From the NCBI RefSeq assembly GCF_001039355.2, contig NW_019775490.1, positions 62,001-126,000 of the forward strand: a stretch of DNA of 64,000 nt, read 5' to 3'. The notes under the pieces were generated by a model. It ran no database searches. It saw only the letters and a list, made by a program, of their open reading frames with translations, and was not told the DNA's origin. Shown piece after piece: positions 38,277 to 50,244 of the stretch. Both the position numbers and the translations under genes were made by a program. This stretch comes from Lingula anatina (lineage: Eukaryota > Brachiopoda > Lingulata > Lingulida > Lingulidae). Position 1 is the stretch's first letter. Each line of letters starts with the position of its first letter.

Positions 38277-41200
38277 CTACCACAGAATCTCTGAGGATTC
38301 CCACAGAAGTGCATACAGTCTTCTCCAGTGATCCACAACATATTTGGTTGGCACCAACCCAATGTGCACACATACCAGCTCATAACAGTACACACCACTC
38401 AGCGAAATGCCTGGGAAACACTGGCGCCTCAGCAACCTGAAAAAAAATTATATTTTTAATTTATTTTACAAACTAGCATTCAAAAGTGCACTTACCTATA
38501 TTGCTTTTGGGTTTAAAACTTGTGACAAGAAAGTTTAAACTGAGATGAAAAATGTGGCCTTTTTGGTTAAAAATAATGAAAATAAGAACTATGTGGCAGT
38601 GACAATCTTTTTCAAGAAATTGTTCTTAAAACTGTACATTTTTCTTTAATGCATGCCTAGTTAAGATCTGCATTAATTTACTAAGATCAAGTTTTAAAAA
38701 TGCAGACCATTAAGATCAAATATAGATGAAAATTGTTACCTATAAGAATTTTCTGCAATAATCCCTGGAGGGTGCTCCAGACTTCCCCCATGGAAAGGGC
38801 GGAGAGGAGCTATAATGTTTCCCTGATAGAAAAGATAATACAGCTGATAACTAAATATACCAATTTGATCCAAATACCTATAAATAAATAACTTAAAGAC
38901 AGAATGCCAGTCATCCTACAGTCTCAATTAAATTTAAAGAGGTAGGTCTTCACTTATGAAATGCATCTTTAAGGAACATCAACACTTACACCACTGTCTT
39001 CAAACCATAAACAGTAGGAATAGAAGAAGTCCCCATCCCTGACTGTCATTGTGGTAAAACCTTGCTGAAGCTTTATCTGAAACCAGCGAACAATGCTCCA
39101 GATCTAGAAAAGAAATGGGTTAATTCATTAGAAAAAATATCAATCAATTACTTTGACAATTCAATAAAAATGCCCAAATTTTGATAAAGATATAATTAGT
39201 TCCATGTTTGAAGATAAAAAAAGCACTGATGGATCTCAAGCTCCTTCAGAAATCCTCAAAGCATATATGGTTTCACAATGAATCTTAACAAAGTTTTGAG
39301 GATAAGATATTTTTTAAGGTAATACAAAAAACTGTTCTTGTAACTTGCCTTGCTTTTTATGTTCTGAGTCACATCAGCTTTCTCTGGCAAATCTTCCATG
39401 GTGATGTTGATGGAGGGGGCGGTCAGCTGGTCAGTGGAGCGGTCAATGTAGATGAAGTGGACAAGGCCAGGAAACTCCTCCAGATAACTTAAGGGGTTAA
39501 GGAAGAATATAGCTTATTGTGGACATTAAAACACATTTCTTTCACACAAACTTTTGTTTGCAAAACATATCTCAGCAGCTTCTCATTTTAATTTCTAACA
39601 TTTTCTTGTAAGTGAATCGTTAAATACAAGTTACCGTAAGTACTAGTATACAAGGAAATCAAGTAAATGATTGCAAAGTCATGTAGCTATTTTCTCAAAA
39701 AGAATTTTGAAAATTTTAACATATCTAAAAAGGTACTTTGTCATGGTGATGTTTCTTTGAGCTTTGACAGCTAAATAGTCCTTGTAGTCATCCAGACGGC
39801 CTTTTGCATGAGACTGCAAGCCATATATCACACTGTTAGATAACTGTTCATCTCCAAGCAGATATAAAGAGCTGAACAAATCTTTTAGTGACTTATACAG
39901 AGAATTGATAGAATTTTCTAGCCTGAAAAATAAAATTTTGTCATTTCTCAAAATAAAGTATAAAATATAGTCACTAATTCTAATTCAAATGAAAAACAAA
40001 AGAAGGAATTACAGTGAAAAGAGAAATACATATACATGCTCAATAGCTCTTTTAAAAAAGGAATAATGTTACTTCTGTAAAACAAAAATATAAAAAAACT
40101 TACTTTGGAGAAGGAAGACTATGTCTTTTTGGTTGATTTAAATAGCTGACAACTTTATCCTTTTCAATCTTATTCCACTTGCTGTCTACATCTTGCACTG
40201 CCTTGTCAACATGCACCTGTTGCATAATGATGTTATATTAGCAGCTAACATTCCCAATATAGACCATATATATAAACTGGCATCCCCAAAATTTAGTTAG
40301 AAATTAAGTTTTACAACAGAAAATCACAGGTTATTTCTGCTATGTTGTTAATTATAANATAAAATGCGTCAGTAGGAAAATTCTAAGCATGTCTTTTTTT
40401 AAGATACTGATATGCTCAAAAAATAAAACAACAGTTAATATTAATATATAAAATACAAAAAGATGCCTACCAACTTCCAACGCTCCTCCTGGTAATGGTG
40501 GGGTGTGGACTGAGGTATTACTATCATCAACAGGAGTTGCTCTTGGGTCAAAGAACTGAATTATATAGAACCACAAAATATTATTCACTGACAGATCACA
40601 AAAACAAAAATGCTGGTAATTTGAAGCAAAATCAATTTTTTTTATGCCTGATAACTATGGTAGAACTTTTAGTTATTAAGATATGACATGTTTAAAAATC
40701 TAAACAATTAGGTAAGAACAACTACGGTTACTAAGTTTTAAATGAATGAGGGCATTCTAGCTGATTGGCCATATAAATGAAAACTGTCAAAATAGTTATT
40801 AAAATCCGTTACGTAGAGTATTTCAGGTTTTAAAAAATCAATTTATTAATAAATATATATATTTTAAATAAATAAGGGCCAAAAAATTAAGAAAAGAAAT
40901 GCACAATTAGATTTATTTGTCTGGAGTTATAGAATCAAAGCTTAATTGAACCACCTGCTCTTGGTCACTTTCATTACTATCATCATCTGCTAGACTCTGA
41001 AAACTGAGAGTTTTCTTTCTGAGTAACGGCGTTTTTGTTTCTTTGACAGTATTGTGTGTGACAGTGTCTGTAAATTCAGCACTAGCGTCCTCTGGTGTCA
41101 GACGAAACTGGGACTGCACTAGCAATGTCAGGAGTAACATGTCTGATGACTGGAGTTCCCATGCATTGCGACTAAAAAATTGAACATCAAGCTTATTTAG

Positions 41201-44111
41201 AATTGTTTCAATCATTTTTAACCCATCAACTGCATTACTTTGAGTATCAGTCAAAAAATGTTTACATAGAGTGTTCTCTTTAAAAAGAGCAAGACTAAGC
41301 ATTGTCTTACAAGAGTCTAGATGAAAAGATGATGAAAACATGCTTCAGTGACATACAGTAGTTTCAGTGACATGGAGAGTTTAAGAGGATATATAAGTAG
41401 TAACAGTTTTATAAAAAAACACTTTACCTTGAAAACAAGGCTAATAATTTAGTATTAACAAGAAGCAATGCATGAATAGCATTTCTATCTTCTCCACTCC
41501 GTAGCTTTTCCAGACAAGACTCCAGTATACTTATGCACATGCCATTTACTGCCTGGTTTACATTAAGTCGCTCAAAGGCCTGAAAGAGAATATATATTTT
41601 TAATTGGCTGTAACTGAAAAAGAATGTCAAAGTTCAAATGAAAACCAAAGAACTTCTTAGAATATGACAAAAATTGTAACGTACCTGCATACAATATACT
41701 TAAGGTAATTCAGTTGAAGTGTTCAAAGGAAAAGTTTTAAAAACTCTCATCAAAGATTTAAATAAAGCTCATCCCTGGTTTCATAAAAATGTAATCTTTT
41801 GGATCCATTAAAAAACTAATTTTGGGTCAAAATGGAGTCACCAAAGGAAAAAGACACAAAGTGACTTTAAACATTAGCAGTGACTATCTAAAAAGAAAAT
41901 GTTAGAAAATGAAAATCCTTTAAACCATACTTTTAATGAACTAAGTAACTGTCAAGAGCTGATTCAGTTTCACTTTTATCTTTCAAACTGCCTATCAGCT
42001 AACCTCTACAAGAAACGCCTGATCACTCTCCACCAGGGTGCACCACGTGTCCACCAGGTGTGACACTCTACTCCAGGTTGCCTTACGAGCTGCTGTCAAG
42101 TCTGGACGCAATCTGGAATAAAAGTCCACTGTTTGTGTTAACTCAAACATTTTTTTAATCACTCGTAGTTGACAATAGATGTATTATCAACACATTATAG
42201 CTGATCATCTGGCAATGGAGCTCTTGCAAATTTTCAAACAGACATTACCCTTGGTGTCACTCTCAGAATCCAAATAGATAAATGCTTTATCACACTTCAT
42301 TAATGGGTTCTCACCTTTCTATGGCTGGACCAAACAAAAAACTGAGCAACCTTTGGAAAACGAGCAACTTTCTGTGCAGAAAATCTTCAGCCTCTGATCC
42401 ATCTCCATTGATGGCTATGTGTAACTGGTCCTGAAACTGAAGAGGCAGAAATTTCTTACAAAAATCAACATTCCTAAATTATAGCCAAACATTTCAAGTA
42501 AATAAAATGCTGCATGATTACGAATCATAAAAAATTGCTTTTGAAATTAAGTATTGATTTTTTGTAACTTTCGAAGGATGAAACAAACCATACCTGTTTA
42601 AATACAAAAAGGAAACCATTTTCACATTCTATGCTTGTGTAAGGGTTTTGCACTGTCTCTATCATGAAGCGCTGTGAGTTGACAAGTGGTGAGAAAAGCT
42701 GAACAATAACATTTGAATCCAACTCATCCTTCTGGAAGTCTTCAGCCTAAAATGAGATTCATAATAAAATTCATTTATTGATACACCTGGATAGCATTTA
42801 TAGTATTTTATTTGTCATTATCATGAGTGTTAAAACTTGAAACAATTTTAATTACCATCATTCTTTAAACTTAAGGGTATTTACACCGGTGAAAACAGTA
42901 GCGGGAAGGTTCAAAATCCACACCAACTCCACCACTATTACACCCATCCTACCCCACCAGGGTCTGCGCTGTGTCATCAACCATTTTGCCCCCACCCTCA
43001 CCCCGCCTCAAATGCTCCCCACCATGTACGGTTGGTGTTGGGGTCCATTTTTGATCGGGTCCTCCCAAAGAATATCTTATTGCAATCGAATGTATTAAGT
43101 CATTTAAAAATTGGAAAATATCAAACATGATTCTGAGGGCCTGGTGTTGATCTTTTGGAGAGGGAGTTAGGCTGAAGGGTGGATCCCAACTAGATTCCCT
43201 GGATGAACTGAATTTGTAAACATTCGATCTAAGTAGGTAGATCACAATCCGCTAGGGGCGCTACAGTCGTAACTGTCCACGGGCAGTGAAGTGTTAAACT
43301 GAAGTCGGCCTGCTGACAGTTCGCCTATGGAACCCCTTTTTTAAATCTCTCTTTTAGCGCTGCGTAAAAAAACTAATACAAGCCATTAACTAAATAAGTT
43401 GTAAATCAAAGAGTAAAATCCGGTCACATGATTTTCCCATGTTGCAGTCTTTGACAAGTTTCGGTTCTGCTTGTTTTAAGTTTTGCCTCTACAAAATGCT
43501 AAAAAATTTCAGGTAAGTGCTGGTATCATCTTTTTGAAATTTATATCCAGCAAAGTTTATGAAATTTGCTATATTATGTAGAAAAATCATGAAATTTGAA
43601 GGTTGCGAAGTATAGTTAATTTAATCCGCAATATTACATGATGTGAAAATTACCACAGGGAAATAGCTCTGCCCTGATTAGTCACAGGCTATGTGAGCCA
43701 GACAATAGGCTGAGCACACAAAGACACACAGGGTGCTCTGCTGCGCCTGAGTGATCACTGCTGGTCAGTGGGCACAGGTTTTGAGCTGAGAAGTGTGGAC
43801 ACTTTTGGTGGATTTTTGCAGTTAAAAAACTTCAATATCTTTGTTGCTTGTAGGAATATTAAAAAAATTCCAAATGATTTCATCCGGTTTTTGCATTACC
43901 TTTCAGATGATATAAGTATTTTAATTTTCTGATCAGTTTGAAAATTTTTCTGATATACCTAATCTAAGAGTCAAGGCAGGGGGTTTCGCTTTCCTCTTAC
44001 CTGAATTAATTGTGCTTCAAGCGCCTTCCTTCTCAAATGTAATTTAAAATCATGGTCTGTGTTAACAAATAAGATATCATTCAGTTCGCTGAATACTAAA
44101 ATGCCTTTCAT
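38277..44111 (-). CDS. HPS1: Hermansky-Pudlak syndrome 1 protein (BLOC-3 subunit), with a missing internal part
   Basis: HPS1 with HPS4 forms BLOC-3, the guanine-nucleotide exchange factor for Rab32/38 in biogenesis of lysosome-related organelles. Exons, in order: 44001-44111, 42594-42746, 42315-42436, 42004-42112, 41428-41579, 40955-41171, 40471-40555, 40104-40216, 39737-39922, 39349-39487, 38990-39103, 38740-38822, 38277-38436. Recognisable stretches are the N-terminus MKGILVFSELNDILFVNTD, LHIAINGDG, the NAIHALLLVNTKLLALF helix, DYKDYLAVKAQRNITMTNYL, EEFPGLVHFIYIDRSTDQLT, DGDFFYSYCLWFED and VYCYELVCVHIGLVPTKY. About 581 residues are visible against about 700 in human HPS1. The exon ending at 40471 has phase 1 but the next begins in phase 0, and the conserved central segment between them is absent. 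The single N at 40358 lies in this interval, so exon(s) are missing from the assembly. The exon at 39349 ends with a GC donor (aag|gcaagt). Confidence 0.92.
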
Positions 44112-45438
44112 TGCACGGGATTCTGTGACACAAACTCATCCAGGTTTGCTTACGATAACAATCATCATGTGCTCCGCAAGCAGAGTTAGGCTTAATTTAG
44201 ATGTTTAGTTTCGATCTTAAACTTTCGTTGAGCATTTTTTCTCTTAAAATTTATGATTTTCGCTTTTTATTCATATCATTACCCAAATTTAAAAGCTTAA
44301 AGTGTACCATCTTTTTGATGCTTAAAATCACATCTTTTGGTTATTAGCAGATTTGATTGCAACAGCTGTACCTAAAAATGTCATTGAAGTCACACCACCC
44401 CAAATGCGTCTTATTACCTGTCATTATCTGTCGCGCTACTCTTCAACTGACTCTTGCACGCCCTATAATACTGTGCTATTCAAAGTGTCTGAACTGCCAA
44501 ATCAGTCCTAATGTTAGGTGAAATGTGCGGAAATTTGGACTGCATCCGGGGTGAAAATCCCTTATAATTAAAGCATAGATCTACAGGTTTTTCATAAGGG
44601 TACTTTTTTTATTTCGTAAATATAGTCTGGGAAACTTCATGTTCAAAATGGACGGGCAAAATCCTACTTGTTTCAAGGTACAATTTAAAGTATGGAGTTC
44701 TCTAAATGACTCCCACCCTTTTACAAACGATAAATAAAAATACGAACAACAATATTTACTAGTATATGAAATATTTTTATTGTAGGCCTACCAATAAAAA
44801 TTAAATCGTATAACAAAATAGATATAAAAATCTCAGATCAAAATATATTTTGCAGGCTGCAGCGATCAAAATTCATATCCCGCACGGTTCGACAGCATAG
44901 GCCCACAACAATAAATAAATTAAGTAGTATAACAAATGAAACTTTATTTGCTATAGCTATCGTGGCCTTGCAACTTTTAGTTCTAGAAAAATTTGCGTAG
45001 AGGTAATTTGACGAGAGAAGACAAAAAAGTCCTTGCTTTATTGTGGTAGGACCGAGGTTGGCTAGTAGGCCCCATTTTTAACAAGGGCCACCAAACCTCA
45101 CCCTGAGCTTCAGAGCTAACTTGACACTAACCTTTTCACTGTAGCCTATCTCCATCGTGTCAAGTTAGCTCTGAAGCTCAGGGTGCCAAACCTTGGCAGA
45201 GCTTAATTTCTAAGCGGGCCTTCTATTGACTGACTCGGTCTATCAAATATTATTCCTAATCAGCATCTTTATGTAGTTTCAAATCAGAAATAGTTATATA
45301 AGACTGAAATAGATCAATGTCATTCAAACTTTCTTATCGTTACGATGCGTAGATCCGTCGACTGAAATTTATTGTTAAAAAATCAACAAGCTATCATTGA
45401 GCAAAAATTCATGAGCCAGACATTTTTTCTGTATTGTG
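44112..45438. other. Intergenic region upstream of HPS1
   Basis: Holds the HPS1 5' flank and the 3' flank of the small minus-strand gene at 45439-46645. Apart from the hairpin repeat at 45099-45185, no coding sequence or clear regulatory motif was recognised. Confidence 0.4.
45099..45185. repeat. Perfect 29-bp inverted repeat (hairpin/MITE-like)
   Basis: Arm 45099-45127 (caccctgagcttcagagcta...) and arm 45157-45185 are exact reverse complements with a 29-base loop. The outer bases (ccaaacc / ggtttgg-like) extend the similarity a little. The terminal motif caccctgag-ttcagag recurs in the inverted repeat at 45710-45823. Confidence 0.85.
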
Positions 45439-46645
45439 TCAGTTATAGCCCTTCCAGGCAAAGGAGTTGACCACACCCATTTCCTTGTACATAGAATGTC
45501 CCTGCGTCCGCTTTATATCAGGTGTCTTACAGCGTGAGTCGGTTGTGAAACGCAGAACCTGAAAAAAAGGAAGGAACTATAAGGAAAGAGGCAAAGATCA
45601 CCTTTATGTATGAATAGTTTTTGTGGGATTGTGATTAACGCTTGATTTGAACTTTAATCACTCAAAGCTGCACTGGTTGAGAGGCAAACCCTTGTGTTAC
45701 CGCCCTCTTACCCTGAGTTTCAGAGAACACTGGAAACTCACTTTACTATCAGCATGCTGGAAACGGCAGAGGCATGCTGGTGGTAGAGAAGACAGTTTCC
45801 AATGTCCTCTGAAACCCAGGGTGGAAAACAAACACTACGTCCTTGCAACACATCAACAAATGCATTTGTGATCTCGTCGAAAACTTGCTTTATTAAAATA
45901 ACATCATGAAGTGACGAAACCGTTACTGAATTATTAAGGATAAAATTGAATTTATTTCTCGAAAAAAACCAATATTGGGTCTGACCATCCTCTGCAGCGC
46001 TTCTTGCACCAATGCAACTAGGATTCAACATGGGAAGCGTATAGACCAATATCGTTTGGATCATATATCATATATCATAATGATGTTAAGTAGTGGACTA
46101 CTGTTATTTAGACTCTATAATAATTTATTGGTTCACAATAGGCACAATGAGAAATTGATCGTTCCAATATTTTGGTCTCGTCAGCCCATATCAACGTTAA
46201 ATATCTGCAGGAATTGGAGTGTTAATCAGCCAAAATTCTCAAAAGTTTTGCTGCAAAAATAGAAGAAACCCAAAATTATTCATTCCCAGAATCAGACTTG
46301 CACATTTACCGGCGTTTTCCGACACGTACGTCCCGTGCGACACGTACGATGTGGGCAGTTTTATTCATTTGACTTTGGATGTTTCTATAGGAAAAGATTG
46401 ACCTTTTCATTTTTTTCACATACCGCTTCATTTATCCCAGCTGCATCTAGGACTCTGTCAGGGTTGATGTCCCTCCTCACCGTGACTTGTTCGGGCGCCT
46501 CCTTGGCGTAGTGTAGGCGATTCACACAGTCTTCTACTTGATGTTGTTTTATCTTTTGATGACCAAGACCAAATTCTGGTACCAAAATCGTTCCCCAGGG
46601 TAATTTATGAGTGCTGGTTTTCACCCCAGAACGAACTGTCGTCAT
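45439..46645 (-). CDS. Uncharacterised small protein, two exons, 113 residues
   Basis: Exon 46424-46645 starts with an ATG in a good context (caaaATGacg) and encodes 74 residues beginning MTTVRSGVKTSTHKLPWGTI. It ends in gcg|gtatgtg. Exon 45439-45558 follows a strong pyrimidine-rich acceptor (cctttttttcag) in the same phase and adds 39 residues with MYKEMGVVNSFAWKGYN before a stop. No signal peptide, membrane segment or coiled coil is visible. The composition (basic, with aromatic and GY motifs near the C-terminus, and short PW-G and VPEFG motifs) recalls small microtubule-associated ciliary proteins, but that is only an impression and no family name is given. The clean two-exon structure supports a real gene. 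Confidence 0.6.
45710..45823. repeat. Imperfect inverted repeat related to 45099-45185
   Basis: Left arm about 45710-45739 (accctgagtttcagagaaca...) and right arm about 45793-45822 (tttccaatgtcctctgaaac...) are reverse complements with a few mismatches. The outer motif matches the neighbouring hairpin at 45099-45185, suggesting one short element family. It lies within the intron of the small gene. Confidence 0.7.
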
Positions 46646-48546
46646 TTTGTTGCTATTTTCTATGGGTGTCTACACCGGTGGTCTAAGGTGACGGTTACTG
46701 TTAGAGGATACTTACTATTCCTCGGTTGCCAACCAGGCTTAACCTGAAACAAGGGAAATACACTTCATCGTATAATATTTTAAATCAACTTTTTATATCA
46801 TTAATGACCATAGAAATGCATGAAAAGTGCTAAGTGCCCGGCGATTTAATCTAATTTATGAGCGCCGCACGTACATGTAGGGCTATCTATTTCTACTTCC
46901 TAGGTCCCTTCAATGAGTTTCTACCTTACATAGACCTATTATGGATCTTCTTCAAGTCCTCAGGCAGTTCCATTTCCTGGGTCTCTATATAATAACATAA
47001 GAAGTATGAGTCAGTTTGTCTTGCTCTTTACGTTACCTTTTTAAAATCTTAGCCTGGATGTTGCAAACTTCACCGAACAGCCACCTGCAAACTTGTAACC
47101 CGACTGAATGCTGTAACAGGTTGACGTTCAGTGTGCACAATAGTCATTACAGGCTAAATAATTCTCTTTGTTGTACCTTTTATATAAAAGGAAAGTGGTG
47201 CATGAAATCACGTCTCTCGGTTACTATTGATTTAGACCGATCAAACACCAAAAACAAACAATGCACGATTATTAAGCCCCTGTATTGGTAAACACGCATG
47301 CGTATCGATTCCAGTCAAAGAGCATCGGCAAGCAAAGGTTAAAAGGTCTAGAATGGACGCATTTCCTCGTCAAAGCTAGTGGATTTGTGGTTCATAAATC
47401 TATCGCAAATTTGGCCTTAAAATTGTATAGTTTACGTAAAACGCAGACTTTGCTCACGTTTTGCTAGTAAAAAAATCCATTACATTGATGTGACAATAAC
47501 GATAGGGGAAAGTTGGTAGTAGGCCCAATAACGGCCAAGAGAGAGAGAGAGCGAAAGACATTGACATGCTTTAAATTTAAAAGCAAAAAGGTTTGATTTC
47601 ATTTGCAGAAAAAAACATACAATCTGATATATAAAATATGATTCTGGTATTTCTATTTTGTAGGGTTGTTGTTACAGCAATATGGTTGGCAACCGAGAAA
47701 GCCTGGTTGGCAACCGAGATTTTGTATGGCTGTTGTTACAGCAACATATATTGCAAGTTGTGTTCATTCTTTATTTTGGGTCCGTATATCTCCCGCAAAA
47801 AATAAATATATACAAAAACGGAAAGAATGCTTACATGCTAAATGTTAAATAATATTTGTCTGCTCATAAAAGAAATGTTCGTTTTAAATTTCAGCGGTTT
47901 TTTACAATGTGTATGCCGAACAGATATGTTTGTCATTAATGGTAAAGCACAGAAACTGTAAACAATCAGCACAAATAATGCTCTTGCATTAACTTTGATC
48001 ACTTGCAGTAATTTCAGAGTGAAAGTAATCGAAGAAAACAGCTCGTCTGAATAAATATGTAAAAGCAAGGTGCTGCCCAGAAAACAAACTGCATCTTTAA
48101 TGTCCTTGGACAAGAGTTATTTTTCAGATATTCAAGAAGAGAAACCTACAAACAGTTCAGTATACTGGTACATGTTCCGGGATGGAGGCATATCGTTTCA
48201 TTTTGAGTTCTCCCAAGCTCTCTCCAACTCATTAAGCTAGAGTCTTGCGCCTCTAGGAACTGTTGTTCTTCTTTTTACAGGAACCTACTTATTGAGATTT
48301 AACTGCCCGGGTACAAAATGAAGTCGAAAAATAAAATTAATTAGCTATCATACAGTTTGTGCAGTTAGCATTTACCACTTAAGACGCGATAAAAAAGAAC
48401 TTTGCTGGGCATGGGAATAACAGCATAACGAGGGCAAGAAGAACGAAAATAGAAAGTTAATGTTCTTTCACCTAGCTGCGCCATAAGTAATATGAAGGTT
48501 CGTATCAAGCTCACATTCTGACAGCAGATTTTTACTTATTGGTGCG
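46646..48546. other. Intergenic region between the small gene and the MAPK-like gene
   Basis: No coding exon recognised. It contains the inverted repeats at 46722-46740 and 47699-47717 and short direct repeats of tgttgttacagcaa near 47667 and 47731. Confidence 0.4.
46722..47717. mobile_element. Possible non-autonomous element bounded by 19-bp inverted repeats
   Basis: tcggttgccaaccaggctt at 46722-46740 is the exact reverse complement of aagcctggttggcaaccga at 47699-47717. A further ggttggcaaccgag copy lies at about 47684-47697. The repeat unit is itself partly palindromic (ggttggcaacc). About 960 bases between them have no coding capacity. Target duplications were not identified, so this could instead be scattered copies of a short repeat. 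Confidence 0.4.
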
Positions 48547-49642
48547 ATGAATATCGAGGACAATGAAGATCTCTACTACGAAGATGCAGGAAGGATTCCA
48601 GTGGCTCAAAATCGCCTTATATTGCCACTGAGATACCAGTTTGTTCACAGACAAAATATCCAGTATGACCGTGTAGTTGCCGCAGCGACAGACTGCGTAG
48701 AACAAAAACCAGTGATAATCTTTAAGTTCAACCTTACCAGGGACAAAGAATGGTTGCTCAAGGTGTACCGAGAATTACTGATCAGAAGATATATGAAACA
48801 TCGAAACGTGATCAACCTCTTGCGTTGCTANGACATCACAACTCGAACAGCGAGATGAACTAGACGATCGGTCTATTATTGCACACATTAAACCAACCAG
48901 TTGGGAGAGCCTGCCCTTCACAGAAAGGCAAAAAGCAGATAGTTTTCTAGCTGGATGCATCATGGTGGAAATGATATTGGGCAAGCCAGTTTTCATATGT
49001 CAGCCAAAACATTACCTTGATGGATTGAAGACCATAATCAGGTGTCTTGGTAACTTGCCAGATGGCATGCTTACGGAAATCCCACCAGGTGTCTCAGGTG
49101 AAATAGATAGACAGGAAAAAGCAGACGAAAGCGGGAGAAGTAAATTGGAGCTGTTTGTTGGTGCTTTGTTTGGAAAAGAAAACCGAGTCGCTGGTCGAAA
49201 CGCTGATAAGGAGGAGGCTGCAAAGGATATTATAAGCAAACTGCTTGCTTTAAACCCAAACGATAGAATTGATGTGAAAGATGCGCTTAAACATGCTTAT
49301 GTTAACATTTGGAGAGATTTCTTTGACCACAATGACAATGAAGAAGCACTACGGGTCTTCAGTTCCGTCAGACCATTTGAAAAACACCTAGGGGGCAAGC
49401 TTCGGAGCTTGCGCAGATCGCTCATTCAAGCAGACGATCACTGGAAAGAACAGTTGTTCCAAGAGGTGAAGGAGGTGGAGGCATCAAACCCCACAAAGGT
49501 GTTCTCTCTGCGAGTACTCTGTGTTATGACAATAGCTAAATATGTAAACTATCACGACATTGCACTGCTTGGCCTTCCCAAATTGCTCCGATATGAAGTT
49601 ATTGACACCAAAAGCAAATTTACTCTCAGGCAATATTGGTGA
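48547..49642 (+). pseudogene. Intronless MAPK-like kinase, divergent and interrupted at a single N
   Basis: The first part (48547-48831) aligns with the p38/ERK N-lobe: RYQFVHRQNI in place of the glycine loop, a probable beta-3 lysine (IIFK, residue 60) and an alpha-C helix YRELLIRRYMKHRNVINLL with glutamate 76. After the N at 48831 the frame moves by one, and from 48833 to 49642 it reads through a MAPK C-lobe: KADSFLAGCIMVEMILGKPV, then LLALNPNDRIDVKDALKHAY and a DDHWKEQLFQEV common-docking-like helix, followed by an unrelated tail of about 50 residues ending FTLRQYW. Roughly 85-90 residues, including HRD and DFG, are absent at the N. The remaining activation segment lacks the TxY motif and APE, and the glycine loop has no glycines. 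No introns occur although neighbours are intron-rich, so a retrocopy or a young divergent gene is likely. Whether it is a pseudogene or an expressed pseudokinase is open. Confidence 0.6.
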
Positions 49643-50244
49643 TTTTTTAAAACTTATAATAAACATTGAATCCAAACAGGACCACCCATAGAAAAAGACT
49701 CTAATAGTTATTCATAAGCACCTTTATTTCAAAATTATATAACAAAAGGAAACAATAACTCAAAATTAAAAACATGACAGGAGGTATAGACAGATGAATT
49801 GATGAGGAGTGAAGAAATCATCTGTGTAGGATAAATTTTCCTGACATAATTGGCAAATATGTGGCTTCAAAATCATTAAGAAGCATGGAGTGTTATCTCT
49901 AAACTTTGTTTGATAAAAATACTCAAATGCAAGGCTATTACTTGTTAGTTGTCTCTGCTTACTTCTCATGTTCAAAGAATAAAACTCATATACTTATATT
50001 TCCATTATATTTTTGACCAACTAAACTGCCTGCTTTCTAAATTATGGCTCTGTGTCAATACACGGACTTGTTGAGTCACTTCCTGCTCATAAGCCTTTTC
50101 AACTGCAATGCATTTTCATTACAAAACACAAATATGCACATAATCTGTTCATACATGTATTTTGCCAGCCATTTCTCAAAAATTTTCCTTTATAATTTTT
50201 GTCAGTAGCATCATAGTTACATAAGCAGCATGTAGGGCATACCA
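49643..50244. other. Short tail-to-tail interval with both polyadenylation signals
   Basis: A plus-strand aataaa near 49659 suits the MAPK-like gene, and a minus-strand signal (tttatt near 49719 on the plus strand) suits TENT2, whose 3' UTR would fill about 49700-50244. The two transcripts would end within about 60 bases of one another. Confidence 0.45.

Noticed and set aside
45647-45871. Plus-strand open frame of 74 codons with WKRQRHAGG-like segments
   Set aside because: It overlaps the inverted repeat at 45710-45823 and has no splice or family support.
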